From NCBI GenBank assembly GCA_934045075.1, contig OW203725.1, positions 23,009,714-23,073,713 of the forward strand: DNA of 64,000 bases, in the 5' to 3' direction. The notes beneath the pieces are model-generated. The model was given only the letters and a program-made list of their open reading frames with translations, was not told where the DNA came from and did no database searches. This document shows positions 1-11,800 of this stretch, piece by piece; position 1 is the first letter of the stretch, and the number at the start of each line of letters is the position of its first letter. The DNA is from Yponomeuta sedellus (lineage: Eukaryota > Arthropoda > Insecta > Lepidoptera > Yponomeutidae). Position numbers and translations under genes: made by a program.

Positions 1-785
1 TCTCATCTATAATATAAAGAATTTGTTAAATAGTTTGTTAGTTAGTGGTAAGGTAGTTAAGTTAATGTGGGTACCTGCTCACCGGGGTATCACTGGAAAT
101 GAAGTCGTCGATCGAGCTGCAAATCTGGACCCTGACGAGGATCACTCTACAGACCTCAAATTGCCATTTACTGATCTCCATGTTCATCTGAATGAGAATC
201 TGAAAGCAATATGGTGCAACTACTGGAATGAGATCAGTAAAGAGAAAGGAAGCTGGTATAGAGACATCCAAGGAAGCCCGCCCGCCCAACCTTGGTACCA
301 TCGGAAAAAAGACATAAACTGCCGGAAATACATAACCACCCTAAACAGAATGAGATTCGGCCACTGCCAAACCCAAGCTCACCTTTATAGACTCAGCCTA
401 GCCCAAGATTCGAACTGCATTTACTGTGGAACTGAAAACGCCGACCTAAACCATCTCGTGCTCAACTGTCAAGAATTTAAATTGCACAGATTAATACTTA
501 TCACGGAACTTGACACAATCAGCTGCGAAACGGGTGTCCCTACACCAACTCTTCTTCCAAATCTACTTAGCAATCCTACCTTTTTCGCCCCCTTATATAA
601 ATTCATTATGAACAGTGGAATAAAAATTTAAAGTGACTGGAAAAACTGAACATTATAGTGAAGTGATACGGAAGTGATAAGTGCTCTTATCTGAAAACTA
701 ATACTATAAAAAACTAATACAATACTCAAGGCTCAAAAGGACACGGATCCAGGGCCGTAAAACCCTTTATTAAAAAAAGAAAGGT
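1..785 (+). mobile_element. 3' end of an I-like non-LTR retrotransposon (truncated by window edge)
   Basis: The open frame at 23-631 (it is open further to the left edge) encodes the end of a retrotransposon ORF2. The segment WVPAHRGITGNEVVDRAA carries the last RNase H motif (catalytic His and Asp). It is followed by the conserved block CRKYITTLNRMRFGHC and a Cys-Cys-His-Cys pattern near residues 136-149 (CIYCGTENADLNHLVLNC). A 3' UTR follows and ends near 785 in an A-rich tail. The protein is clearly related to, but different from, the full-length element at 2974-8550, so it is a second I-like family. Endonuclease and RT lie outside the window or are lost. Confidence 0.85.
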
Positions 786-1689
786 AGGTTTTTTTTAAAT
801 GTCACAGAGTAAAAGTACCTAACATAATTAGCATGTTCCGTGGAATGACATCACTGCGGGTGTGCTGCGGGTGCTGCAATATTAAAAAAAAAAACTGCGG
901 TGCTGCCAGTTTCGTGATTTTATCCATTAACTTATAGTTCAAATTAGGAGGTAAATGGTGAAGTACCAAAAAAAACTAATCTCCATAATAAAAAGGTGTC
1001 TGGGAAGGGGGAATGCTGAAACCTACTAGTATTTGAGAAAAACTATTTTTGAGGTGTTTTTCATACATTTTTATTTTTGTATAACTCACATGACAACCGT
1101 AATGATTGAATATGCCGTCTGTCAACAAAAAGTTGAATTTTTACATTAGTTTGACTTGAATGTGACTTTCATGACATAATTTTATAACGTCGTTAGATAA
1201 AAAATACATAGAATGGGAGTTTTTTCATTAGAGTTCTTCAATCAATGATTATACCACTACTGTGTCGATTGTGGTAAAATGACAATTGCATGAACATTCA
1301 TCGCGCGCGCACATACTGAATCTTCTATGAAATAATACCCCACGTGACCCGACTATGTAACCGCCATGGTACTATAATGTACTAACAGAATCGAGGCCCT
1401 CTTCGCCTGTTTGTGATTCCCGAATATGAGCCAGTATCAAAAAATAAATATAGTGCTATACATTTTTCGGTGCCTTTCTTCACGTAAATCAAACGTAAAT
1501 TAATACCTCAGCTTGGGTAAACTGACTACAACGAGAAGCTTAAAGGTCTACATAAATTTTGAGTAAGTGCCGATTTAATTTAGTTGTCCTTTTCGTTCAC
1601 GAATGTAGCGAAAATTATAAAGTCTAGTTCTTAAGATCAATTTTTGTTATTTCCATACACTATATGCAGGTTCGAATGCATGAGCTCAC

Positions 1690-2660
1690 GAACCTGGTGC
1701 CGATAAATCGAGGAGTCTGCCAAGGTGACACTATCACCCAAGCTCTTCACAAATGTCTTGAAAGACGTGATGAAAACTATAGATTGGTGCAATAGAGGGG
1801 TTAACATCAATGGCATACGGTTGTCGCAGCTGAGGTTCTCTGACGACTTGATCAACGTAGCTCAAGATGTAGATGGCTCAATGTATGCTCACAAAGTTAA
1901 ATGCAGCATCCATAAAGGTGGGCTTGAAGGTAAACATTTCCAAGACCAAGATTTTCTCAAAACACCATAGACTATTTAAAAACCTATTTAGAAGCTAAAA
2001 ATTCCACCCATGCCGGGATTCGAAGACCATAGACGTTTCTAGTATTAATGTTGCAAACTATCCCATTGAGGTGGTAGACAAGTGTTTGTATCTTGGACAT
2101 TATTTATCTTTTGGGCCTCAAAGTCAGGAAAAGGAGATCGCTCGTCACATTCAGCTTGGGTGGGCCGCATTCGGTAAGCTTGAGGATGTGCCAAGGTGTT
2201 TAACCAATGTATCCTGCCCACACTCACGTAGGTATGGTTCTGAAATATGGACTGAATTATGGTTGTAATATATTTCTGGTTGTGCAATAAAGGGTTCTTT
2301 ATCTATATATCTGAATAAGGACGCAGTGCACAAAATCAAAGTCGCACAGAGAGCAATGGAAAGAGCTATGCTAGGAATCATACTTCTGGACCGGATCCCG
2401 AGTGTCGAAATCAAACGCCGAACAAACGTGGTAGATATCGGCAAACGGATTTTGACTCTGAAGTGGAAGCGAGCGGGACACTTGGCCAGGCGGAATGATG
2501 GCAGATGGGCGAAGGCAGTGACAGAGTGGCGGCCGTGGGAGGGTCAAATGACCTATGTAAAGTAGCTGGCAAACAGTGGATGAGACTAGCGCGAGACCGT
2601 GCTGGTTGGCGTGGAAATGAAGAGCCAGAATACCCAGCAGTGGGGTTTACCGGGCAGATG
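1690..2660 (+). pseudogene. Decayed LINE reverse transcriptase fragment
   Basis: Broken reading frames keep reverse transcriptase landmarks in order: a GVCQGDT-like motif at about 1710-1730, LRFSDDLINVA (degraded FADD catalytic box) near 1830-1860, VVDKCLYLGHYLSFGP and IQLGWAAFGKL at 2070-2180, then [17 protein letters not shown] and LKWKRAGHLARRNDGRWA at 2350-2515. Several frameshifts and stops separate these parts, and a fragment of the tRNA-like SINE family (1973-2025) interrupts it. The same 3' domain recurs at 18995-19340 and 61128-61395. Clade assignment (RTE-like) is an inference; it is surely a dead copy. Confidence 0.8.
1973..2025 (-). mobile_element. Fragment of tRNA-like SINE family 4
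   Basis: About 50 bp matching the tail and B-box part of the repeat seen in full at 20511-20640, 30236-30425 and 54240-54345 (shared string ATTCCACCCATGCCGGGATT). It lies inside the decayed RT fragment, so it inserted after or during decay of that LINE. Confidence 0.7.
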
Positions 2661-2959
2661 ATAATGATTATATTCTTAATTAAAGGTGGTTTTTATTACA
2701 TATTTCTTAATTCCGTTTGAATAATTTAGTGAATTCTAGGGATTTCTTTTGGTCAAAAATATCTGGAACTCTAGTGAAGTGATATTAAAAGTAGAGATTT
2801 TTTTTCCTCCGAAGTAGCAACACATACTGCTCCCGGGCCGGCACATCGGCCGGCAAAGCACAAATAATCAGAAAGAAAAACGCGGCCATGCGCTTTAGTC
2901 TGTGGCTAAACGTAAACGCAAATAAAAAAAAGCATTGAATTGGAACTGTGATTGGAACT

Positions 2960-2973
2960 ATTGGATTGGAAGC
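2960..2973. repeat. Left copy of probable 14-bp target site duplication
   Basis: ATTGGATTGGAAGC occurs here and again at 8551-8564, directly after the poly-A tail of the retrotransposon. This is the expected arrangement for a target site duplication. A shorter match (ATTGGATTGGA) also occurs inside the 3' UTR at about 8236, so chance or internal repetition is not excluded. Confidence 0.6.
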
Positions 2974-3140
2974 GAAAAGCAGATTAACTTGGAAAAAAAA
3001 AGCGCGGGAACCTTGGATGAGTAAAGGCGGCGAAATTTGAACAATTTTCAATAAATTGATAACTTTTATATTTCTCTGTAAATACAAAGTGAATTGTACA
3101 TATAGTTGGTAGACAAGTTTGTACATATTGTAATTAGAAG

Positions 3141-4235
3141 ATGGGGGCGGGAAAGAAGCGGAAAAAAACTGATCCCCCTGACGAGCGATCATCACCAGCT
3201 ATGGACACTTCGGACTCGGATGATGACTCCTCCAGGAAGTACAATGTTTTTAAGGTTCCAGGGTACTCTAGGAGGTATCCTGAAAACAGTAAAAAATCGG
3301 AATACATAGTGTTCGTGTCACACGAAAATGAAAAACCGTTTTCCGACAAAGACAGGCTAGCTCTCTCCCATGCCATACGCAAATTCTGCGTCACTGGCAT
3401 TCTACATCTGAAGTCAGTAAATAAATTCAAGATTGGCATTACGTTCGATTTGTCAAACAATGCAAATGTGTTTATGCAGAATAAAAAATTACTCGACGAA
3501 CTAGACCTGAAGGCCACTATACCGGCTAGCGACACTGAAGCGACTGGGGTTCTTACCTCAGTCCCTACTGACCTTTCCAACAAACAAATCTTCTCGTTGA
3601 TTGGCAGCTCTCGAAATGTAATTCAAGTGAGACGTTTCATGCGTCGGGTGCGGAGTGACGACGGCGACGTGTCACATCTTCCCACTCAGACAGTCGCGGT
3701 AACTTTTGCATCCACTGAATTGCCTCAGTACGTCTATCTCGATTCTTGGAGACACGAGGTAAGCGCTTATATACCACCAGTAAAGCAATGTCTTCAGTGC
3801 ATGAAGTTTGGCCACATTGCCAAATACTGCCGAAATTCGGTTGTGTGCTCGATCTGCACAGAAAATCACCATTTTAAAACATGTAAAGAGGATCCTAAAA
3901 ACGCGAAATGCTGCAACTGCGGAGGCAATCACATAGCTATCTCTAACACATGTCCACAAAAAAAATTGAAAATAGAGGAAAACAAAATTAAGTCAAGGGC
4001 CGTCACATACTCAGATTTATTCAGTGAAAACTCCTTCCCCCAATTAACAAAATCGAACATCGAAACACAAATTCAAAATTTAACGAAATCAGATTTTTTC
4101 ATGAACATACTCATTCAAGCAATTACAAAAATAGTTACAAATCAGAAAAACACCCCAATCAACTCTACATCAATAAAAGAAATCTTAGCACAAACTGTAA
4201 GAAATACCACTTCTTCTAACAATGGATCAACTTAA
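3141..4235 (+). CDS. Retrotransposon ORF1 (gag-like zinc-knuckle protein)
   Basis: 364 aa, intact. The N-terminus is charged and serine-rich. The centre (about residues 60-200) looks like the RNA-binding part of I/Jockey ORF1 proteins. Three cysteine-rich knuckles follow: C217-X2-C-X4-H-X4-C230, a CX2CX3H...C group at 236-248, and a third at 257-271. The C-terminus is Lys/Asn/Ser-rich. Such proteins coat the element RNA and form ribonucleoprotein particles. The last 14 nt overlap the start of ORF2 in another frame (ATG at 4222 lies before the TAA at 4233-4235), so ORF2 is probably translated by termination-reinitiation or frameshift. Confidence 0.93.
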   Translation: MGAGKKRKKTDPPDERSSPAMDTSDSDDDSSRKYNVFKVPGYSRRYPENSKKSEYIVFVSHENEKPFSDKDRLALSHAIRKFCVTGILHLKSVNKFKIGITFDLSNNANVFMQNKKLLDELDLKATIPASDTEATGVLTSVPTDLSNKQIFSLIGSSRNVIQVRRFMRRVRSDDGDVSHLPTQTVAVTFASTELPQYVYLDSWRHEVSAYIPPVKQCLQCMKFGHIAKYCRNSVVCSICTENHHFKTCKEDPKNAKCCNCGGNHIAISNTCPQKKLKIEENKIKSRAVTYSDLFSENSFPQLTKSNIETQIQNLTKSDFFMNILIQAITKIVTNQKNTPINSTSIKEILAQTVRNTTSSNNGST

Positions 4236-7200
4236 TATTATGCAGTGGAACTCCCAGAGTATTATTAGCAATAAATTTCTATTAACACAATTTCTTTATG
4301 AAAACGATATACATGTAGCAATAATATCAGAGACTTGGCTAACTCCTATTAAAGATTTTAACATAAAAGGATATCGAATAGAAAGAAACGATATTGGTAA
4401 TAAACATAATGGTGTAGCAATTTTAATACATAATAGTTTAAATTATAAAAAAATTAATACATATTCGGACAACTCCTTACAAAACATTTGTGTAAGGATA
4501 TCTGTAAATAATAAAGAAATGAGTATTGTAAGTTTTTACTGTCCTACAAACTGTGTCCCATCTTTTGATAAACTTAAATTTCAGTCAATAATAGAGTCAA
4601 TACCCGAACCAATGTTATTTGCAGGTGATTTTAATGCACACCATACTTTGTGGGGGTGCCATTCTATTAATCCTAGAGGAAGAGATATTTTGGAAATTAT
4701 TGATGAAAAAAATTTGGTTGTTTTGAATTCCGGCGAGGTTACTACTGTGGGCTCCTTGACATGGCGTCCCAATGCTTTGGATTTATCACTGGCTTCCCCA
4801 TCACTGGCTCTGTCTTGCGATTGGTCTGTACATAATGATCCTCTTGGCAGCTACCATCTTCCTGTAATTATTAAGGTTTTTGTAAATAATAGTATTAATG
4901 ATGATGGTCTTGTAAACAGCAATGGTGCTAATCCTTTGCCCATCTATCCTAACTTTAAAATGATCAATTGGACATTATATGAACAATATGTAGACACACA
5001 ACTGTCTGATTTTCAGGTTGAAAATTACACTCCGTTGACAGCATATAACAGTTTTTGTAACATATTGCATAATGTAGTTAATGACTCTCTTACAAATCGT
5101 AATTCTGTTTCTTCTTCTTTTGGTGCTATCAACTCTCGTCGTAGACTGATACGCAAGAAGCTCTCTCTTCCTTGGTGGAATAAAAAATGTTCAGAAGCTG
5201 TAGAAAATTCCAAACTTGCCTATATTAACTTTAAAAATAATCCTTCAGATCAATCTTACATTGAATTTAAAAAATTACAAGCACATAAAAAACTTTTGTT
5301 AAAAATGGAAAGATCTAATAGCTGGATTGAACTGTGTAGCTCCTTCAATCGATGTACACCTCTGTCAATAATCTGGAATTGTATGCGTAAATTCAACAAA
5401 ACTTACTCTTTTAATAATGACAATGATAGTTGGATACAAGATTTTTTGCAAAAGTATACACCCGACCATGTAAATAATAAACCAAAATTTTCCCCGGACA
5501 GTGAAACAAATCCTGTAAATAATTTTATGATAAAATCTTTCTCAATTGAAGAATTAATATCAGCTATTCTCTCGAGAAAAGATGGCGCATTTGGTCTGGA
5601 TGGTATTCCTTATATAATGTTAAAAAGGCTTAGTAAAAATAGCTTACAGATTTTGCTTGAAATATTAAATAACCTATGGTTGAGCAACGAGATTCCCCAC
5701 TCATGGAAGTCCGATTGTTTAGTGCCCATATTAAAGCCAGATAAGCCTCGATCAAATCCAGATTCCTACCGTCCTATTGCTTTGACATCTTGCATAGGCA
5801 AAGTTTTTGAACAACTGATAAAACAAAGGTTGGAATTTTATGTAGAACAAAATAGTATTTTACCTTCTAATCAATTTGGCTTTCGAAGAGGAACATCAGC
5901 TCGTGAAAGCATCTGTCAGCTGCAGCTTGACATACAAAATAGTTTAAATAAAAAATATTATTTGATGTCGGTGTTTTTTGATGTGTCTGGAGCATTTAAT
6001 AGTGTCAATGTCGACATTCTTTGTGTTGAGTTACTTTCCATCGGGATCCCAAATAAAATTGTTAATTGGATTCATAATTTTCTTACTGAGAGGGAAGTCT
6101 ATGTAAAATATAATGGTAATCTTTATGGTCCACGATTCGCTTCTGTTGGTGTTTGTCAAGGCGGAATACTTTCTCCATTAATTTTCCTCTTATATATCCG
6201 CCGTTTAAATCTCATTTTGGGTTCTGAAGTCAAAAATCTTCAATTTGCTGACGACTTGGTTGTTTATGCATCTGGAAAAAAATTAAAAAACATCAGTGAA
6301 ATTCTTAACAAATCTTTAAAAGGGTTGTCTACATACTTCACCTATCTGAATCTTGATATAAATGCATTAAAATCTAAAGTGGTTGTATTTGGTAAAGCTA
6401 GCAATAATATTCCTTCTGTATTCTACAACAAAGTCCCCATTCCTGTTTCTCAAGAGGCTAAGTTTTTAGGTATTATCTTTACTCACAATATGTCTTGGAA
6501 AAAATATGTTGAATTGCTAAGTTTAAGAGCCAATAAGGCCCGTAATATTTTGAAATCTTTGTGCAGGATTTCGTGGGGAGCAGATCCGAAAATATTGTTA
6601 CTTCTGTACAAATCATTGGTTCGTAGTCATTTTGAATATGGTTTTCTTTGTTTTGGTGGTGACAGTAGATTGGTGAATGCCTTGGATAAAATTCAAAATA
6701 AAAACTTGAGACTCATCACAGGAGCATTTAAAAGTACTCCTATAAATGTAATGCAGGTGGAGTGCAAACTCCCTCCATTAGCTATTAAATTTACTTATCT
6801 GAAAGAAAGATTTTTATTAAAATTATATAGTAAGAGAAATAATTACCTATTGCTGAGCTTGATGAATTCTCCTCCAAATTCTCTTTATATCCTTCAGGGC
6901 TTTGCTCAGTACATTAATTTTCTGGAAACATTACAGATTTATAAATCCCCTCTCCTTCCTTGTTATCAGGGAAATTTTCTTAGTAAATTTCCTGCAATAA
7001 ATATAATAATTGATCACAATTTATGCACCAAACAAGATGTGTACAACAAACTTTCAGAGTTCACTGATGATTGTAGATTCCTCTATACTGATGGGTCCAA
7101 AACTGATAATGCTGTCTCGTTTGCTTTTTTTGATGGCTTTTTTAATTTAGGCACTGGTCATAAAATAAATTCAAACATTAGTATATTCACAGCAGAAGCC

Positions 7201-7992
7201 GTGGCTATACTAGCAGCCCTAAAAAATATCAATAATAAAAGTGATGGATGTTATAAATATGTAATTGTCAGTGATAGTATGAGTGTTCTGGAAAATCTCA
7301 AAAATAATAGATTCAAAGCTAATACAAATTATTTAATTTCTTTAATCAAGCAGGAGTGGTTAGATTTGTTTCTTATTCATAACATAGATGTTTCATTTGT
7401 GTGGGTTCCTTCACATGTTGGTGTAGCAGGAAATGAAAGGGCTGATTTTTTGGCTACAGCAATTACAAATAATGCAGATACTATTCCTGACTCCAGCTAT
7501 AATCTTAATGTTTCTGTTCCCTGGACAGATGTAATCTCTCTTCTAAAGAAAAGATCTATAGATATCTGGAAAAGACACTGGAACTACACAGTTCAAGCTG
7601 AAAATAAAGTCTTATGGTATGCTACATTTAATGTTCCCATTGGTAGCATGCCCTGGTTTTGTAAAAACAATACTTACATTCATAGGAAATATTAAACTAC
7701 TATTTCAAGGCTTCGTTTTGGTCATTGTAATCTAAACTATCATCTGTTCCGGTTAAAAATGGTTCAGAGTCCGTTCTGTGACCATTGCAGCTCCCAAACT
7801 GAGCAATCCTTACATCATCTATTCTTCGAATGCCCATCCTTTGGCATCCAGCGCCTTGTGCTAATGGATGAGCTGATTGAAATCTATAGCAGTCCAGAGT
7901 CAGTGCCGCGCTCCATTCAGGCTCTTCTTGTAAATACTTCCACATTTTTGTCTTTGTTCAGATTCATAATTAACACTGTAGGACAGATTTAG
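4222..7992 (+). pseudogene. Retrotransposon ORF2: endonuclease, reverse transcriptase, RNase H; one nonsense codon
   Basis: 1,256 codons with a single in-frame TAA at 7693-7695 (codon 1158). APE endonuclease: E37 in SETWLT, GDFNAHH at 135-141, SYHLP at 210-214. Reverse transcriptase: SYRPIALTSCIGKVFEQLI, NQFGFRRGTSARESI, FFDVSGAFNSVN, GVCQGGILSPL and the catalytic FADD at 675-678. RNase H: D957 in LYTDGSK, then TAEAVAI, VSDSMSV, and VPSHVGVAGNERADF with H1065 and D1075. After the stop the same frame continues with RLRFGHC and a CX2C...H...C zinc-like tail. All catalytic residues lie before the stop; only the C-terminal tail would be lost, which may or may not abolish activity. The ATG overlaps ORF1. 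Confidence 0.93.
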
Positions 7993-8283
7993 TTTTTCTT
8001 GTATATTGATTTTGTTTAATACTCGAATACGACTTTTAGCTGTGTAAAATATTTTCTAAATGGACTTGTACATAATATTTAGAATTTGTAAGGTTATGTA
8101 ATATTTTTGGTTTGTTTGTTTTGACGTTTCGATTTCGACCAAAAAAGAAAAGAGTATGTGTTGCCTTAATTGACTTAAAATCACGGATTGACTAATTCGA
8201 CGGACACGACGTAAAATTACACGGATTTTACTAAAATTGGATTGGACATTTTATATAATTAAAACTGAAGACGATAATATATT

Positions 8284-8505
8284 ACTGAAGACTTTAACCT
8301 CCCAAAAATTCATAATGAAGAACAGAAACCAAAGACGTGGCAGCATGAAAAATATATTACTGAAGACTTTAACTTCCCAAAAATTCATAATGAAGAATAG
8401 AAACCAAAGACATGGCAGCATCAAAAATATATTATACTGAAGACTAACCTCCCAAAAACTCATAATGAAGAACAAAAACCAAAGACGTGGCAGCATGGTC
8501 TAAGA
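8284..8505 (+). repeat. Three tandem 75-77-bp repeats in the retrotransposon 3' UTR
   Basis: Units begin at 8284, 8359 and 8436 with ACTGAAGACT and each includes AATTCATAATGAAGAA (or a near variant) and GGCAGCAT. Spacing is 75 and 77 bp. They sit between the ORF2 stop and the poly-A tail. Direct repeats in 3' UTRs occur in several I-group elements. Confidence 0.9.
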
Positions 8506-8550
8506 CCTTAGCCGGTTCCTTGCGGGACGAACTAAAAAAAAAAAAAAAAA

Positions 8551-8564
8551 ATTGGATTGGAAGC
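8551..8564. repeat. Right copy of probable 14-bp target site duplication
   Basis: Identical to 2960-2973 and placed immediately after the poly-A run. Confidence 0.6.
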
Positions 8565-8748
8565 ACGCAAGGAAAACACGTGCTATTTTAGTTAAATAAA
8601 TACATTTTCCGTACGAATTTACTCCAAATCCCTTAAAAAAGGTACGATCTTGTTGCATTCCTTCTACAACTCAATGTAAAAAACACCTGTGATATTTATT
8701 TCACAAATGACTCATTACATTTCAACAACTTTGCAGGCAAAAACCATC

Positions 8749-8872
8749 ATGACCGAAAAAGAAGTAGCCACGGAGAGCGTAAAGGAAGAGCAGAAAGACA
8801 ATGGCACCCACCAGGAGGAAGAGGAAACCGAGCTGGACAGCAAAATTATCCGCCAAGTCGAATATTATTTTG
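8749..8872 (+). CDS. La: La coding exon 1
   Basis: The ATG opens [14 protein letters not shown], an acidic leader, then [11 protein letters not shown] at the start of the La motif. The exon ends after one base of a Gly codon (donor GTGCGT at 8873); the codon is completed in exon 2. Confidence 0.95.
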
Positions 8873-11800
8873 GTGCGTCCTAACCTCATTTTCATGTTAT
8901 TATACTTAGAAGCGCTCGTGGCCTAGCCGAACCGAGTGATTGGAATCAATCACTCTAAGCAACAACAGGCACGGTCAGGTACAGGACGAGAGACCGTCCA
9001 GTGACTACCGCTAGTGGCATTTTTCCGAGCGCTTCCGTGCTTCGCAAGGCACGTTAAGCTGTTGGTGCCGGCTGTCATGTAATGGCAGTCGTCGTTAAGC
9101 CATGTCAGAGGCCTTATGGGCGGCTTGAAAACTTCTGACGGTAAGGCTCGCCACTGTCTTACTATCCTCCACCAACCTGGACTTGGCCCAGTAGTGGACT
9201 ATTGGCCTAACCTTTCTGCGATGCAGGAAGAGACCCGTGCCCCAGCAGTGGGGACATGTGTTGATATTGTATACTTATAACCGTTTCGTGTGGAATGCAT
9301 AATTATGATATTAGGAACCACATGGGCCAGGGCCACTCGGAATGCCTAGTGCCCACTCAAGGATGTTTGATTACTGCAAGCATGGTTTTGCATTCGGTGT
9401 GATAGACCAGCGCATTGTATGGGTCCAGCTCCACTTGGAAAACAACCCTTGATACAGCAAGGATCGTAATCTGTAATTGTGTAAATAATTTTAAGTAAAA
9501 ATCTATTTTTTTGCAATTGCATTAGTCGCCAGACTTAAATCAGATTTGTTCATAGATTGTGTACAGGAATATGTAAATCCTAAATATTGTTTTATCATAT
9601 TCCTTTTTGAAAGATCTGAAAAGAGACTGACTGCTGTTTCTGAGACTGAAGAGTTACTCTTAAAAATACCCTTAAGTATTTTCAGATTAAATGCTGAGTA
9701 AAGTATTCAGTTCAAAAACCAACAGTTTTGATCTGAGAATTTCGCTAAGTCACTCAGTTGTTGGGGAACTTTGTGACTGGCCAGTTTCTAAATTGGGTTT
9801 TATTTTATTATGAGTATTGTTATTCCATTTTTTTGTTAAACTGAAGTGACAAGCTGGTATTTGAGTTACTAAAGAGAAGTATGATTTTCAATAACAGTAG
9901 GAAAGCCACAAGATGTATAAACCGAATATGTAAACAAGTTTTAAGATATTGCATTTTTAAAGTTTGACTTATGCCACATTTTTCCCTGTATGCGATTTTT
10001 TAAGCGTCAATAACTCTGAGACTACTTTGTTTTTTACCCTGTTCGGTTTACTATCTTACAGTAACGGAAATTCCCTACGAAACTGCATTCACAGATTAGT
10101 TTCGAAAAAAAGTGACAAATTCGTCTTTTTCCCTGGAGTCTTCAATTATTAATACCAATTTTCAGGTAACGCCAACCTCCCCCGAGACAAGTTCCTCCGC
10201 GAGCAAGTTAAACTGGATGATGGCTGGGTTCCCCTAGATATACTTATAAAGTTCAACCGTCTGGCCAAGCTGACAACTGACCTACAACTCATTGCCAACG
10301 CTGTTAATAAATCAAAATCTGGTCTGCTTGAGGTATGTACTTGTTGATATCCTTTTGGTTCTGTTTAAAACATGCAAGCATTTTACTATTCATGGCATCT
10401 TCTTCAGGCTATATTTGTGGCATACTTGGCTTAATAATCACAGAATCTTTTAGTTATTTAGTTAAATAGAGAAATTGAATTTATACTAATATGAAGAAAT
10501 ACTATCGCACATTGTTATAATTAATTGCGACACTGCCCATGGAATACCTAGACTTTCTCAATTTGGTTCAGTGTTCTCATACATCATTAACTGACTATTA
10601 ACACTTTGTTAAATATTATACAGGTCTAATCGCGATTATTTATCGCGATTATTTATTAGGTATAATGTAAATAGCTTTTTAAAATCTTCCTTAGCACGGG
10701 TTAGTGCATTGAAAATAAAAATAGTATAGGTATAATGTAACTACCTTAATAAGGTAATTACATTTTACTTAATTAAGCTAGTAATTACATTTACTGTCAA
10801 AAGTTTTACTTAAAAAAAACCCGTAGCATGTACAATAGTATTATTATGTTTATCCTTTCAGTGTTATTAATGAAATTATTTATTACTTAAACTGACTGAT
10901 TTACATGTCATACTTAACATAATAATAATTTTTGATGCGGTGTGTGCATCATGAGTTTGAATCCTGAAATATTCAATGAACTTGTTTTATAAAATACATA
11001 GCAATGCCATGCTCAATCAGCAAACCGTCATGACATGAACTACGTGTTTGAGGCATTTTTGTAACGCAGCACTTTCTACTTACAATGGCTTAGCTACGAT
11101 TCCGGGTGCTTTCTACCTCTGAGGTACTAGACCAGGCACTATTCTAGTATGAAATATTTGTCCTCTGTACTTTCAGGTATCCGATGACGGCAAGAAAGTA
11201 CGTCGGAGCCCTGAGATGCCGCTACCAGAGATGAACGAGGAGCGTCGTAAGGACCTGCAGGGGCGTACGGTCTACGCCAAGGGATTCCTTAAAGATGCAG
11301 TGCTGGATGACATACTAAAGTTCTTCAAGGTAAGTAGATATAATGTACCATATAATGTGCATAGAATTTGTTATTGTATGTGTGGGTGCAGGATTGGTGA
11401 CCGCCTACCATTGGGACACCGTTAGTAGCATTTTAAGGAGTGCTTCCATGCTTCGCAAGGCACATTAGGCTGTTGGTGCCGGCTATCATGTAATGGCAGT
11501 CTAAGCTTGATAAGTTCTGACATTAAGGCCTGTTACTGTCTTACTCCGCGACCCCGTCTGCGGGCGCCCTTTCGGGCACTCCTTCGGCGGCGCCCTTGCC
11601 CCATCGCATCGGACCGAACGACGGGGCGAGGGAACGCCGCATCTCTTCGTTGGAGCGCATAGTGGCCAAGTGCGAACCCCTTGGCCACCATACGCCCCAA
11701 CGCGCCGCCCCCTCCATCCCATTGTTGTGTGGTCCAATGGTATTAGAGGAGGGCGGCGCACCTCCTCGTTGGGGCGCATGGGGGCCAATGTCCTGTTGGC

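Larger units (their letters stand above)
2974..8550 (+). mobile_element. Near-complete I-like non-LTR retrotransposon
   Basis: About 5.6 kb: short 5' UTR, ORF1 (3141-4235), ORF2 (4222-7992 with one in-frame TAA at 7693-7695), 3' UTR with three tandem repeats, and a poly-A run at about 8534-8550. ORF1 has three zinc knuckles. ORF2 has an APE-type endonuclease, a reverse transcriptase and an RNase H, the order typical of the I group; Jockey elements lack RNase H. The flanking 14-bp direct repeats suggest insertion in one piece. The left boundary rests only on that repeat. The insertion lies just upstream of La. One nonsense codon in otherwise intact ORFs points to a fairly recent copy. Confidence 0.85.

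Noticed and set aside
4581..5213. Minus-strand ORFs inside the retrotransposon ORF2
   Set aside because: Shadows of the true + strand frame, which carries the catalytic motifs.
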